From contig JAULJL010000020.1 of assembly GCA_030761205.1 (NCBI GenBank), positions 3,291,001 through 3,355,000 on the forward strand: a stretch of DNA of 64,000 nt, in the 5' to 3' direction. This document shows positions 1 through 10,479 of this stretch, in pieces; position 1 is the first letter of the stretch; each line of letters starts with the position of its first letter. A program made the position numbers and the translations under genes. A model generated the notes under the pieces. That model did no database searches. It was given only the letters and a program-made list of their open reading frames with translations, and had not been told where the DNA came from. Origin of the DNA: Fremontodendron californicum (Eukaryota; Streptophyta; Magnoliopsida; Malvales; Malvaceae).

Positions 1-420
1 AAAGAAAAGAAAATGGGGGATTCGAATCCCCCTCTCCCCTCTTTTTTTGTTGTCTCTCTTTTCGATTTTATGGTGGAAAAAAAAGGAGGGGTTGAGTGTG
101 GCAGGTGGGTGGCGTGGGGAGGCTGGTTGGCGTGTTGGCAGGGAGGCTGGTGGCGTGTGGCAGGCTGGTGGCAGAGGGTTGTCAGGTTAGAGGAAAAGGG
201 GGAGGCGGCTAGGGTTTCAGGGGTAGAAGATTAGGGTTAGGAAATGGGGAAATGGGCCTGCTGAATAACAGGCCCTGTTGATTTGGGCCTGTTGGGCCTG
301 CTGGTTAGCAGGCCCAAACGGGCTTTGGTGTTTACAGATTGGGCCTGCTAAATAGAAGGCCCTGTTGCAACTGGCCCGGGTCGGATTCAGATCCGACCCG
401 GACGAAAATTGATTATTACA
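1..420 (-). repeat. 3' LTR, partial (window edge)
   Basis: Matches 9197-9622 with 8 substitutions and two indels. On the minus strand this is the start of the 3' LTR (TGTAATAATC...). The remaining 2.2 kb lies left of the window. It carries the same perfect 18-bp palindrome (GGGGGATTCGAATCCCCC, 15-32) as the complete LTR. Confidence 0.93.
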
Positions 421-434
421 GCTGCCCCTCTTTG
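421..434 (-). other. Polypurine tract of the LTR element
   Basis: Read on the minus strand, CAAAGAGGGGCAGC directly abuts the TG of the 3' LTR. This is where plus-strand DNA synthesis would be primed. Its position and purine content fix the minus orientation of the element. Confidence 0.85.
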
Positions 435-502
435 CACATTGCTGAGAATCAGGAATAGGGCAAAGACAGTATAACCAATTTTGTCCGGTTATTGAGATTC
501 AT

Positions 503-1341
503 TTTTAGCGAGGCTCTATCATTTGGAAAATAAATTGCTCCTCTAATCAGAGGCTCTATCACTTGGAAATAAACTGCTCCTCTCATCAGAGGCTCTATCA
601 CTTGGAAATAAACTGCTCCTCTCATCAGAGGCTCCATCACTTGAAAAATAAATTGCTTCTCTAATCAGAGGCTCTATCACTTTAAAAAATAAATTGCTCC
701 TCTAATCAGAGGCTCTATCACTTGGAAATAAACTGCTCCTCTCATCAGAGGCTCCATCACTTGAAAAATAAATTGCTCCTCTAATCAGAGGCTCTATCAC
801 TTTGAAAAATAAATTGCTCCTCTAATCAGAGGCTCTATCACTTGAAAAATAAATTGCTCCTCTCATCAGAGGCTCCACAACTTTGAAATTAAATTGCTCC
901 TCTCATCAGAGGCTCTATCACTTGGAAAAATAAATTGCTCCTCTCATCAGAGGCTCCACGACTTTGAAAATAAATTGCTCCTCTCATCAGAGGCTCCACA
1001 ACTTTGAAAATAAATTGCTCCTCTCATCAGAGGCTCTATCACTTGGAAAATAAATTGCTCCTCTAATCAGAGGCTCTATCACTTGGAAATAAACTGCTCC
1101 TCTCATCAGAGGCTCCATCACTTGAAAAATAAATTGCTCCTCTAATCAGAGGCTCTATCACTTTAAAAAATAAATTGCTCCTCTAATCAGAGGCTCTATC
1201 ACTTGAAAAATAAATTGCTCCTCTAATCAGAGGCTCTATCACTTGAAAAATAAATTGCTCCTCTCATCAGAGGCTCCACAACTTTGAAATTTAAATTGCT
1301 CCTCTCATCAGAGGCTCCACAACTTTGAAAATAAATACGAA
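503..1341. repeat. Tandem array A, about 40-bp unit, ~21 copies
   Basis: About 21 head-to-tail copies of a 39-41 bp unit, each carrying GCTCCTCTCATCAGAGGCTC or the TCTAATCAGA variant, then an A/T-rich spacer (CACTTGAAAAATAAATT or CAACTTTGAAAATAAATT). Each unit contains a small inverted repeat, CCTCT-NATC-AGAGG (5-bp stem, 4-nt loop). The array lies between the internal region and the polypurine tract, the 3'-UTR position where Ogre-type elements are known to carry variable tandem repeats. Confidence 0.95.
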
Positions 1342-1556
1342 CTTCGAATTTTTGACAATGAGTTTGAACACAACTTAGATCATCACCTCACTTACTACCT
1401 TAGTCTTACGAAAGTGAAGACTCATTCTGGATATCCCATCTCTTTCTCGTTCAGTTTTGAAATTCCTTGTCAGATTCTTCAGACATCGCCACTTGACTAA
1501 TCATACTGAGGCTCGACCCTTCTTAAAGTAACGAGTTTGACTTTGCAAAAATTGAA

Positions 1557-2228
1557 AATGGTACCCGGAGGTTTTGAAAAATGTCATTTTGAAAGATGTT
1601 ACCCGGAGGTTTTTTGAAAGCACATACTTGGAGGTCTAAAAATGTTACTTCTTTGAAAGTGGTGCCCGGAGGTCTTATTCTTGACTTTGAGAATGATGCC
1701 CGGAGGTCTTTATCAATGATTTTTCAGAAAGGTGCCCGGAGGTCTTGAAAACATGATTTTTGAGGATAATGCCCGGAGGTCTTGAAACAGTTGCCCGGAG
1801 GTCTTAAAACTGTCTTTTTTCTTGAAAATGATACCCAGAGGTCTTATCGATGATTCTCGAGAATAGTGCCTGGAGGTCTTGAAAACATGACTTCTGAGAA
1901 TAATGCCCGGAGGTCTTGAAACAGATGCCCGGAGGTCTTTAAAAATGTCTTTTCCTTGAAAATGGTGCCCGAAGGTCTTATCCATGATTTTCGAGAATAG
2001 TGCCCGGAGGTCTTGAAACAGGTGCCCGGGGGTCTTTAAAAATGTCTTTTCTTTGAAAATGGCGCCCGGAGGTCTTATCCATGATTTTTTTTTGAATAAT
2101 GCCCGAAGATCTTGAAACAGGTGACTTATGAGAAGAATGCCCAGAGGTCTTGAGACAAGTGCCCGGAGGTCTTTAAAAAGGTAACCCGGAGGTTTTTAAA
2201 ACAGATGCCTTGAGGTCTTTTTTTTTTT
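1557..2228. repeat. Tandem array B, GCCCGGAGGTCTT units
   Basis: Some 20 occurrences of the box (G/A)CCCGGAGGTCTT are separated by 15-45 bp of A/T-rich spacer such as GAAAACATGATTTTTGAG or GAAAATGGT. Spacing alternates, so a longer higher-order unit (box-spacer-box-spacer) is likely. It is unrelated in sequence to array A and sits directly beside it in the 3' untranslated part of the element. Confidence 0.9.
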
Positions 2229-2610
2229 TAATTTTCTATCACTTTTGAAAAATAAATTGCTCCTCTAATCAGAGGCTCCACAACTTTGAAAATAAATTGC
2301 TCCTCTCATCAGAGGCTCTACAACTTTGAAATTTAAATTGCTCCTCTCATCAGAGGCTCTACAACTTTGAAAAAATAAATTGGTTTCCTGTGCCCGGAGG
2401 ACTTCTTTTTTCTAATTTCCTTTTTCTTTTGCTGTGCCCGGAGGTCTTAAAAATGTAACCCGGAGGTTTTAAAACAGATGCCCGGAGGTCTTTTTTTTTC
2501 TATCACTTTGAAAAATAAATTGCTCCTCTAATCAGAAGCTCCACAACTTTGAAAATAAATTGCTCCTCTCATCAGAGGCTCCACAACTTTGAAATTTAAA
2601 TTGCTCTTGG
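2229..2610. repeat. Interleaved A and B repeat units
   Basis: Array A units resume at about 2236-2381 and 2496-2608, separated by a block of array B boxes (about 2389-2490). The A-B-A-B-A order shows that whole blocks of the two arrays were duplicated or exchanged after each array had formed. Confidence 0.85.
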
Positions 2611-5527
2611 TGATCATACCTGAAAATCATATCTTTGAAGAAAATCTCACTGAATGTTCGAATTCAAATGTCAAAATTTCAACTAGTCAATGTCATGCAT
2701 GAAATGAATGTCATGCGATGTCAATGCATATGCTCCTGATGATGCATGTGCAAGTACCTTCGGATAGTGTACACATTTTACGACACGATGCAGATGCAAA
2801 ACTTAATAAATATGCGAATGTTCATGAATGATGCGAATGTTCCCAAATGTTTTATCTGATCTTGGTTTAGCTTTTCCAAATCGTTTTTCCTCTTCGAAAC
2901 AGAGTGTATCCTGAAACGCTCGTGCCTCGTAAGAGATCAACCCTTTTCTTCACTTTGGAACTATCTCTTTGCCCCGATAGTTTTTCAAAATTTTAACAAC
3001 TGGAGTCTGAGCCAAATGTTCATTTCTTTTACCTCAATAGTTCCATACCTCTGGGCCAGAAGAACCTTCGTCTTATGCCAACATCGGAAATGGTTTCTTC
3101 CAAAAATATTTTCATTTATCTGTTTTTGCTTGCTTTCTTCTTTTTTTTTTTTGAAAAATGTTTGCTTATTTACTGAAAACTTTTGAGCTGAAAATGTCAT
3201 CCTCATGTTGTGATATCCAAATCTCTTGAAGATTGATGATCACTGTTAGAAGTTTTTCTGAGTATCCATTCGGCCTTTTCAAATTAAGTCGAAAGGTTTG
3301 GTACAACAAGATTTTGATTGATCCAAGGAGGCTTCGCAATAGGAAAAATGCATATCCTTACTAGACTCACAAATGGAACAGATTTTATAGAACATGATTT
3401 TTGGACTCAAACAAATTCAACCTTCTTTTAGTTTCCAAATCATGGCGTTTTGACATACGTCAAGGCTAGCTGGGGTGTTCAAACTGAAGAATTAATTCTG
3501 GAAAGGAAAACGGTCTCAGTTTTTTTTTAAGTCAAACCTCCAAACGAGAGTTGACAGTTTTGGAATATTTTAGAATTCCCAGATGTTCCTTAACTTCTTC
3601 AAAATGACTTCTTCTTTTGTTATGGCCTCGACGATACCATAAGCAACACCGAAATTCTCCATTTTACTCTAGACTGCCCATGTCGGGTTTTCACCCTAGA
3701 GTCTCCTTCTTTCCATTTTTCATTTTTTTTCTTAAATGTTTCACCATGCATTCAAGAAATCAAGACTTATCCAAAAAAAGATTTTTAACCAAAAAGGAGA
3801 CCGAAGTCTCATGCATTTCTCTAAGAATAGACTCATCAATTTAAATGACCATGCTCGATCGAAATGGTCTTTTCCAGGTACGTAATGTAGGCCGAGGTTC
3901 GAGGTACTGAAAGAAAGATAGATAGGCCCAAACATGTGTTTAAGGTGATCAAATCAAGGATCATTTCATGAGGATGATTCTCTTCGAAACACTTGTCTTT
4001 TCTGAGCTTTTCTCTTTATTCGATGATTTTCATCCGTTCTTTTCTTCCTTTTCTGTTTTTGCTTTCATCTTTCTTTTTATCTCCTTTTTTTTTGCATCTC
4101 TATTTTGACCAGGTTAGCCCGTAGTTGTTTGGAAGCTCAGATTTCTCTTGGATTCACGGCTTTTTTTTTCGTCTTTGAACCAAGACTTCACTATCTGTGA
4201 CCTTCGAAGAGATCCTTCCCCGCATTTGCCTCCTAGCGTGGAGGGTGATCCTTGATCGGGGTTGAAAGAACGAAAGTATTCATTAGGCTCAAAAGGGGTA
4301 GCAAAAGGATATTTTCTATTTTGTGAAAGGATGATGAAAGATGGCCATTTTTCATCTCAAACACAATCACGTAAATCGAAAAGTCATTCCTTAAAGGAAA
4401 ATAATGAAAAAGGTTTTTTTCTTTCTTGAAACCGTCTTGAATTTCATAAATGCATGATGTCACACTCATTTTTCATTTTTCTTCTTTTGTTTTCTTTTTT
4501 TTTCATTTTTTTCATTTGTTTGATACATGCTCCGAAAATTACTCCATCTTTATCCACCACACGTCTTTCGTATCTACAAATGATGCACCATTTGATTGGT
4601 CATACAAATGAGAATTCGTATCATAACGAGGAACACCTCGAATCTTTTTGCTCTCCGAAGGGACAAGAAAGAATATGGCTCGAAAACAGCTTTTTCTAGG
4701 AACACGAGAAAATCAGGTTTAATCATTGTTACCCGAGACGTTAATCATGAAGTGACGTCTGGGCAACTCTTGTTTTGCGGTTACGAAAAGAGATGTGAAT
4801 GGTTTTGGCATAACCTTGACACACATCAATTTACCATAATCCAGATCCTTGAAAAAAGTTTCACTTGTTTGAGACACCAAAAAGCTCGGATTTTTTTTTC
4901 CAAAAAGTTTGTTCCATTGCTCATAACCTAAACTAGGATCTGCATTTATTTATTGCACTGACTATGGTTTCCGAAATTCAACAATATATTCCTGGAGGCA
5001 TTGATTGTTTCAAACTCAAAGGATTCAAGCATAGGCAAGTCCGAAAGAGAGGGGGAAGGATGTTGGGTCATTTCTAACATTGATCATCAAAAATCTCAAG
5101 ATATCTCATCATTTCTTAACGTGAAGAAAGATTTTTTTCTTTTAAGAACACATTCTTCAAAATCAAGAATTTGAAATTATCATTAAAACACAATAAACAC
5201 AAAGCATTTGAAATTCGAAATTTATTTATTTCATGTGGATGCCAACATAAGACAAGTGCTTTCATGATGAGGCATAGAACTACATGCATATTCCTTGATG
5301 CTTGTTCACATGCTTTTAGAGGTAACCATCCTCATCCTCCAAACCCGTGGCGAAGAAACCGATTTATGGCAATGCGGATTTCCACTGTTTGACTAGCTCT
5401 GGAGTCAAAAGGCCATTGTGGACAAGACCTTCAATCTTTTCCTTCAGTTTTCTGCATGCTTCAGTTGTCTGCATCTTTCAGTTTTCAAAACTAAACCGAC
5501 TTCTTTTTTTATTCCTGTCAAGTGTGC

Positions 5528-5862
5528 TTCATGATGCATGAGCTATGAATGCCGTGAATGTAACACGATGCCCATATGATGCATGTAAAGAATAAACAAA
5601 TTAATGCATGAGTATATACAATGAGTGACCATGTATGTCACGAATGCATGACCTTATTGTTATGAATGCAATCACGATGTCTATATGATGCATGTAAAGA
5701 ATAAATAAAATGATATACTGGTATATACAGAGAACGATCATGTATGTCACTAATGTATTCTACAATGCATTACCATGCATGTTATGATTGAAATATGATG
5801 CGAATTTGATTTGTTCTAAAGAATAAACAAATTAATGTATGAATATATACAGAAAACTATTC
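5528..5862. repeat. Three-copy imperfect tandem repeat, period ~109-122 bp
   Basis: The segment AAAGAATAAACAAATTAATG (or a close variant) followed by a TATATACA tract recurs at about 5587, 5696 and 5818, preceded each time by an ATGATGC- and CATGTATGTCA-rich stretch. Copies have diverged by substitutions and small indels. Confidence 0.8.
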
Positions 5863-6578
5863 ATGATTTGGACTGAACTTGATCATTCAACAATTTTATT
5901 GCACAAACTTTGCCCCCAAATTCAATCCGCAAAAAAAAAAAAAAAAAAAATTTGTTTGTTTTTTTTGTTTTGAAAAATGTTTTTCGTAAAAATCAAAATA
6001 TTATTTTCACAAACCAATTTCTATAAAAAACTTTTTGTGGTAGTGGGTCTTATTATGGCACTGATGTCCGAATATTTACTCAACACTACCGGTTTGCAAT
6101 TCTCATTTAATCGACAACAAGTGTTTATGCGGTTTATCAAATGAGATTATTAGTAAATGCTTTATTTACAAGTGCATCAATGCATGAAATGTACGAGATG
6201 TACGAAAAGAAAAAATTTTCATATTTACAAACTCAAAAAGTTAGCGAACATTTGCTCCGAGAGTATCAACTTATTTAAGTATCACGGTGCCTTCGGAGCG
6301 AAAAATGAAACTTATTGCGGGTAGCACGATGTACGTTCATCATTACCCGATTTACAGTTATTGTTCGGAATGTAAACAAATAGCGAAAGATCACCATGTT
6401 CCTTCCAAATTTCGACCGCTTACGATCGGAATTCGATATGGCTCTACTCAAGTTCACTACATGAGGTTGAGTTAGGTTCTAAAAGGCTCCAAATTGCTCC
6501 TTACTGTCGCCCGTGAAGGCTAGTAAGGCATCCCGATTTAAAACGGGTTCAATTTGTTGGAGTATATTTTCCAGGCTT

Positions 6579-6680
6579 ATGCGGAGGTTATTGCCTCACG
6601 AAAGCGTAGGTACTTTATTACTCCGAAAGTGTTTCGCTAGCCCATGCGGAGGTTATTGCCTCTTGAGAGCGTAGGTACTT
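6579..6680. repeat. 65-bp tandem duplication
   Basis: ATGCGGAGGTTATTGCCTC followed by GAAAGCGTAGGTACTTTA at 6579 recurs at 6644 as the same box followed by TTGAGAGCGTAGGTACTTTA. It lies close to the primer binding site, in what would be the 5' leader of the retrotransposon RNA. Confidence 0.8.
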
Positions 6681-6993
6681 TACTTTCACCTAAAGGGATA
6701 AAGCTCGGGTATAGAGCTTATGTATGAAATGTATGTGCTCGTGTGTGAGAAGGAACAAGCAAACCTTCGACTATTTGTCTATGACTCTTTATTCTAAACA
6801 TTCCACGATTTAAAAAATAAACGACATAAAAAAATGAATCAAGAATTAACAAATATCAAAGTGTAATTGCAAGCAAAATAAAAATAAAGAAAGAAAGAAA
6901 GTAAAGAGAATTAAAATTAAATACCGATTAAATTCATTAATTCGAGATTTTAAAAACAACACATGATCAATTTGTGGCTCGACTCTCAAGGCA

Positions 6994-7011
6994 TCCCCAG
7001 TGGAGTCGCCA
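6994..7011 (-). other. Primer binding site of the LTR element
   Basis: On the minus strand the 5' LTR ends ...GTTATGACA, then GCT, then TGGCGACTCCACTGGGGA. A PBS must begin with TGG, complementary to tRNA CCA. This sequence is the type I recall from Ogre/Tat elements, usually assigned to tRNA-Arg (from memory, not checked here). A second copy of TGGCGACTCCA lies inside the LTR at about 7070-7080. Confidence 0.85.
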
Positions 7012-7014
7012 AGC

Positions 7015-9622
7015 TGTCATAACGGTTTTTTCGATCGTTACGACGTTTTTTATGAAAACACAAAAAATGGAGTCGCCACCAATCTTTTTTGCTAGGTGTG
7101 ATTGGCCACCTATTAAAACCGATTTTAGAAAAATATTTTAAAATTAATTAAAACATTTTGTAAAACCAATTTCGAAGTCCGCGCTTTGAACCAGAGAGAA
7201 AACAAAATCGGGTTCGGAAGTCGGTTACGTGCGGGGAAGGATTAGCACCCCCGCAACGCCCGTTTAGAAAACGGTACCACTTGATCAGGTGTTAGCTTTA
7301 ATCTTGATTTAATGGATTTAACATCGGTATTTAAAAATAATTCTTTTTTATTTTTTTATTCTTAAAAAAACATGTTTATTATTTTTTTTGGATTTTCTTG
7401 AACTGTTTTTTATTTTTTTTTAAAAATCGAAAGTGAACATAAATTTATTATCGAAAATACTCATTAAATATTCCCGACACTCTCGGTGGTATTTAACGAG
7501 ATCTTCTCACCTCAAGACATCTCAAGAATCACAACCATGATATCTTTCGAATTCCGTCGTCGGTTATTTGCATTTATTAAAATCTTTTTTTTTTAAGTTA
7601 AAATACTTTTAATGATTATTTTCGGAAATAAAAGAAATTATCTATGTAAGAATAATTCCCGAACCATTCTGATACTTTCGATAATGTTTCGATTATTATT
7701 CTTACTCGGACCATTTCAAAGAACGATTGATACTCCGACCATCCCGAAAAAAAATCCTTTTTTAGAAAATTTTATTTTCCGAAAATAATTTTAATATTTA
7801 AAACCGAAACAAAACAATAAAAATACATCGAATACTGAACAAAAATAATAACGAAAACAAATAAAAATTAAAATCATACTTGAAAAATATCGAGAATCCG
7901 AAATTCAAAATGCCGGACTTGATATTTGCAAAATTCTTTGTTCCTTCTCGACCACCTGAAAAATGTCAAAAATAACAAAGTCAAAATCGATAATCGTGAA
8001 TTTTTTTCTTTTTGTTTTCTTGCTTTTTTATTTAATTTTTCCTTTTTTTCTTCTGTGTCATTATTAATTTATTATTATTTATTATTTAATTTTTCCCTTT
8101 TTTTCCTTTTTTTATATTTTTTTTATTTACCTTTTTTTTATTTTCAATTTTACTATTTTATTATTATTTTTTTATCAATTTTTTTCTATTTATTAATTTT
8201 TTTATTTAAAATTTATTACTATCTTTTTTCTTTTCTTTTTTTTCTTTCTTTTTCTTTCTTTCTTTTTCTTTCTTTTTTTTCTTTCTTTTTCTTTTTTTCT
8301 TTCTTTTTTTCTTTCTTTTCTTTCCTGGCCCTCTTCACTGGCCCAAAATGCCTGGCCTGGGCCGGATCCGGTTTGGGCCGGATCCGGTTCGGGTTCTTCC
8401 CTTTCTTTTTTTTTTTGGGTGAAGGGGTATCCGCGCGGACCCCGGGTCGGATCCGGGTCCAGGCGCGGATCCTCCTCACTCGAAACGGCGCCGTTTCGGC
8501 GCCAAACAAAAAAAAAATTCTGGAAGCGGGTGACCCGCGCGGACCCCGAGTCGACTCGCGGGTCGACGCGCGGGTCTCTCTGACCCGCTTCCCCTAAACG
8601 ATGCCGTTTTGGCACCGTATATAAACCCTAAACCCTTTTTTTTCATTTTTTTCTTTCCTCTCTCTCTCTCCCCTCTTCTTTCCTCTCCCTTCTCTCTAAA
8701 ACATTCCCCTCCAGCCCAGTATCCGGCGGTCGGGCCACCGTGCCGGCCGCCGTGCTCCGCTGTCGGCCGCCGCTCGACGACGGCCGATGCGCTCCAAATC
8801 TCACCGTCGGGGAGATTTCGATCCCCTCTTCTCGGATTCGGGCACCGTTTTGCCCGAATCATGCCAGAACCCCCTAGATCTAAGTGGGACCGATCGACTT
8901 CCCTTTTTTTTTGCTGCTGTGTTTTTTTTTCGGCTTGTGGTTTGTTGTTTTTTTCTTTTTTTTGCAGGGTTGGTTTCGGAGGAGGTGGGGGGTCGGGGCT
9001 GTGTTTTTGGTGTGGGGGGTCCGATCTGGATTTCGGACCCCGGATCTGTTTTCGGATTTTGGGGGAAGCCTTTTGGGATACTTTGAAAAGTTCCCAGATC
9101 TGGGTTTCGGACCCCAGATCTGGGGTTTTTGGTGAAAAAGGGGGTTCTCCTGAATCAGGCCTCCCTTCCTCCTCCCTCTTGTTGGTGGCCGTTCCAAAAG
9201 AAAAGAAAATGGGGGATTCGAATCCCCCTCTCCCCTCTTTTTTTGTTGTCTCTCTTTTCGATTTTATGGTGGAAAAAAAAAGAGAGGTTGAGTGTGGCAG
9301 GTGGGTGGCGTGGGAGGCTGGTTGGTGTGTTGGCAGGGAGGCTGGTGGCGTGTGGCGTGTGGCAGGCTGGTGGCAGAGGGTTGTCAGGTTAGAGGAAAAG
9401 GGGGAGGCGGCTAGGGTTTCAGGGGTAGAAGATTAGGGTTAGGAAATGGGGAAATGGGCCTGCTGAATAGCAGGCCCTGTTGATTTGGGCCTGTTGGGCC
9501 TGCTGGTTAGCAGTCCCAAACGGGCTTTGGTGTTTACAGATTGGGCCTGTTAAATAGCAGGCCCTGTTGCAACTGGCCCGGGTCGGATTCGGATCCGACC
9601 CGGACGAAAATTGATTATTACA
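7015..9622 (-). repeat. 5' LTR, complete, 2608 bp
   Basis: Bounded by TG...CA on the minus strand, beside the PBS at one end and unique DNA near the DUF688 gene at the other. Base composition is split: the outer part (8330-9622) is GC-rich with CpG-rich palindromes, and the inner part (7015-8330) is AT-rich with long pyrimidine tracts (8220-8330). Perfect palindromes lie at 8481-8498 (CGAAACGGCGCCGTTTCG) and 9211-9228. A TATATAAA box next to a double telo-box (8618-8635) faces the plus strand, antisense to the element. Long ORFs here are low-complexity and not credible proteins. Confidence 0.92.
8618..8635 (+). promoter_or_regulatory. TATA box and telo-box inside the LTR, antisense to the element
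   Basis: TATATAAACCCTAAACCC combines a TATA box with two telo-box repeats, followed by a long pyrimidine-rich stretch (8636-8700) like a plant 5' leader. It points away from the retrotransposon internal region, toward the DUF688 gene. It may be an antisense or bidirectional LTR promoter. No transcript evidence is available. Confidence 0.4.
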
Positions 9623-9836
9623 TTGTTTATTGACATTTTCGTAGCCATCCATAGCGAAGGACCTAAGAAACTATGCCATTCTTTGCGAATATTAAACAGT
9701 ATTCTAAGCTAAATTTGAGTCTGAATTAACCATTTATACATGTTAAGGCAAATTATTGTGAATTCATTCAACAGTACAATGCCACTACATCTACATCGCA
9801 TGCTTAACAGAAGGAGATGTTTAGACTTGAAAGTAG

Positions 9837-9876
<40 letters not shown>

Positions 9877-9928
9877 AGGTCCTAATTAATCAAATTAACG
9901 CTAGATTTCGCCAAGACTCTTCTAGTGG
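9623..9928. other. Short spacer between LTR element and DUF688 gene
   Basis: No gene seen. It contains a 37-nt A run (9839-9875), which reads as a T run on the strand of the DUF688 gene, about 55 bp past its stop codon. The likely 3' UTR and polyadenylation region of that gene lies here. Confidence 0.6.
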
Positions 9929-10432
9929 TTAAACAAATTCTCGTCTACCACGAATTCTATCTTTAGGGAGAGGAGGGAGATTGGATAATGTCACCAAGTT
10001 ATCATCTCTAACATCAGAAGAATCCTTGCATAAAAAAGTAATCTTCTTCTTCTTCCTTACTAATATGGAGCCACCACTTTTGCTAGCTTCACTTGACAAC
10101 TTGCCATTTCCCCCACTTTTGGTGCACTCTTTATAAGCCGCAAGAAAAGGGTCCTCTTGCCACCACCTCAAGCCTTTCACCGAAGTACTCCTCTTTGGAA
10201 GCAGCTGTATCGAGAATGGAGGTGGAGGAGGAACTTTCTTGTCATGAACCAAAGTCTTGGACGAGCCACCACCAGTATCAGAAGGAGGATTTGTTTGGTT
10301 AAGGGCATACGACCCTACATCAATAGGGCAGCATTGATCATAATGGGTGACCTCGGACGACTTGGAAACCCCTGGCTTGTCCTCCCAAGAAAAGGGTATA
10401 TTTCCTTGTGAATGAACCTTTGTATGACTCAT
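9929..10432 (-). CDS. DUF688-family plant protein
   Basis: Single-exon frame encoding 167 aa from the preferred start. Near the N-terminus it has IPFSWEDKPGVSK, the signature I associate with plant DUF688 proteins, then a KKVPPPPPF proline run, a KGLRWWQEDPFLAAYKECTKS block also typical of the family, a basic RKKKKITF patch and a C-terminal GRREFV. The family has no established biochemical function, so none is assigned. The frame is open to an upstream ATG at 10465 (178 aa). A TATATATAA element sits at 10469-10477, only 4 bp from that ATG, so the downstream ATG at 10432 is the better start if this is the TATA box. Its 3' end lies about 300 bp from the LTR retrotransposon. Confidence 0.8.
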   Translation of the reverse strand: MSHTKVHSQGNIPFSWEDKPGVSKSSEVTHYDQCCPIDVGSYALNQTNPPSDTGGGSSKTLVHDKKVPPPPPFSIQLLPKRSTSVKGLRWWQEDPFLAAYKECTKSGGNGKLSSEASKSGGSILVRKKKKITFLCKDSSDVRDDNLVTLSNLPPLPKDRIRGRREFV

Positions 10433-10468
10433 TTTTTCTATAGTGAAATGAATCATTTGCTGCATTGC

Positions 10469-10477
10469 TTATATATA
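10469..10477 (-). promoter_or_regulatory. Candidate TATA box of the DUF688 gene
   Basis: TATATATAA on the minus strand, 37 bp upstream of the preferred ATG (10432). This spacing would give a very short 5' leader. It also argues against the ATG at 10465, which would lie upstream of any normal start site. Confidence 0.5.
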
Positions 10478-10479
10478 GG

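Larger units (their letters stand above)
2611..6993 (-). other. Internal region of the LTR element, no recognisable gag-pol
   Basis: About 4.4 kb in which no ORF on either strand exceeds about 110 codons, and none shows gag zinc-knuckle, protease DTG, RT YxDD or integrase motifs. It contains a three-copy imperfect repeat (5528-5862) and a 65-bp duplicated segment (about 6579-6670). It is most likely non-coding or heavily decayed cargo of a non-autonomous element. Confidence 0.7.
1..9622 (-). mobile_element. Non-autonomous LTR retrotransposon, Ogre/Tat-like, cut by window edge
   Basis: Two copies of one LTR flank about 6.6 kb of internal DNA. The right copy (7015-9622) is complete and the left (1-420) is cut by the window edge. 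The orientation is minus. Read on that strand, the LTR begins TGTAATAATC and ends GTTATGACA. It is followed after 3 nt by a primer binding site starting TGGCGACTCC, and the other LTR is preceded by the purine tract AAAGAGGGGCAGC. Both signals resemble those I know from Ogre/Tat Ty3-gypsy elements. No gag, protease, RT, RNase H or integrase reading frame is visible, so the element is non-autonomous (LARD-like). Over the shared 420 bp the LTRs differ by 8 substitutions, a 1-bp indel and a 7-bp indel, so the insertion is fairly recent. It lies about 300 bp beyond the stop codon of the DUF688 gene, on the same strand. Family assignment rests on the terminal signals only. Confidence 0.9.

Noticed and set aside
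503..1341. CTGATGAG in minus-strand array A units, suggesting hammerhead ribozymes
   Set aside because: The hammerhead core also needs a GAAA after stem II and a proper stem III. Neither is present, and many units read CTGATTAG, breaking the core.
503..1341. Regular ~40-bp repeats as a CRISPR array
   Set aside because: Spacers are themselves repetitive, the genome is plant nuclear DNA, and no cas genes are present. It is a retrotransposon 3'-UTR tandem array.
7926..8615. Long ORFs (223 and 137 codons) in the LTR
   Set aside because: Translations are Phe/Leu/Ser or Lys/Glu/Arg low-complexity from pyrimidine tracts, and the region is inside an LTR.
8609..9436. 275-codon ORF on the plus strand of the LTR
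   Set aside because: Composition-driven frame in GC-rich LTR. It starts with Phe/Ser/Pro runs, and the copy of its end at 1-234 is equally unlike any protein family.
1..9622. Plus-strand orientation of the retrotransposon, based on the TATA box at 8618
   Set aside because: In that orientation there is no PBS after the left LTR and no purine tract before the right LTR. The minus orientation has both.
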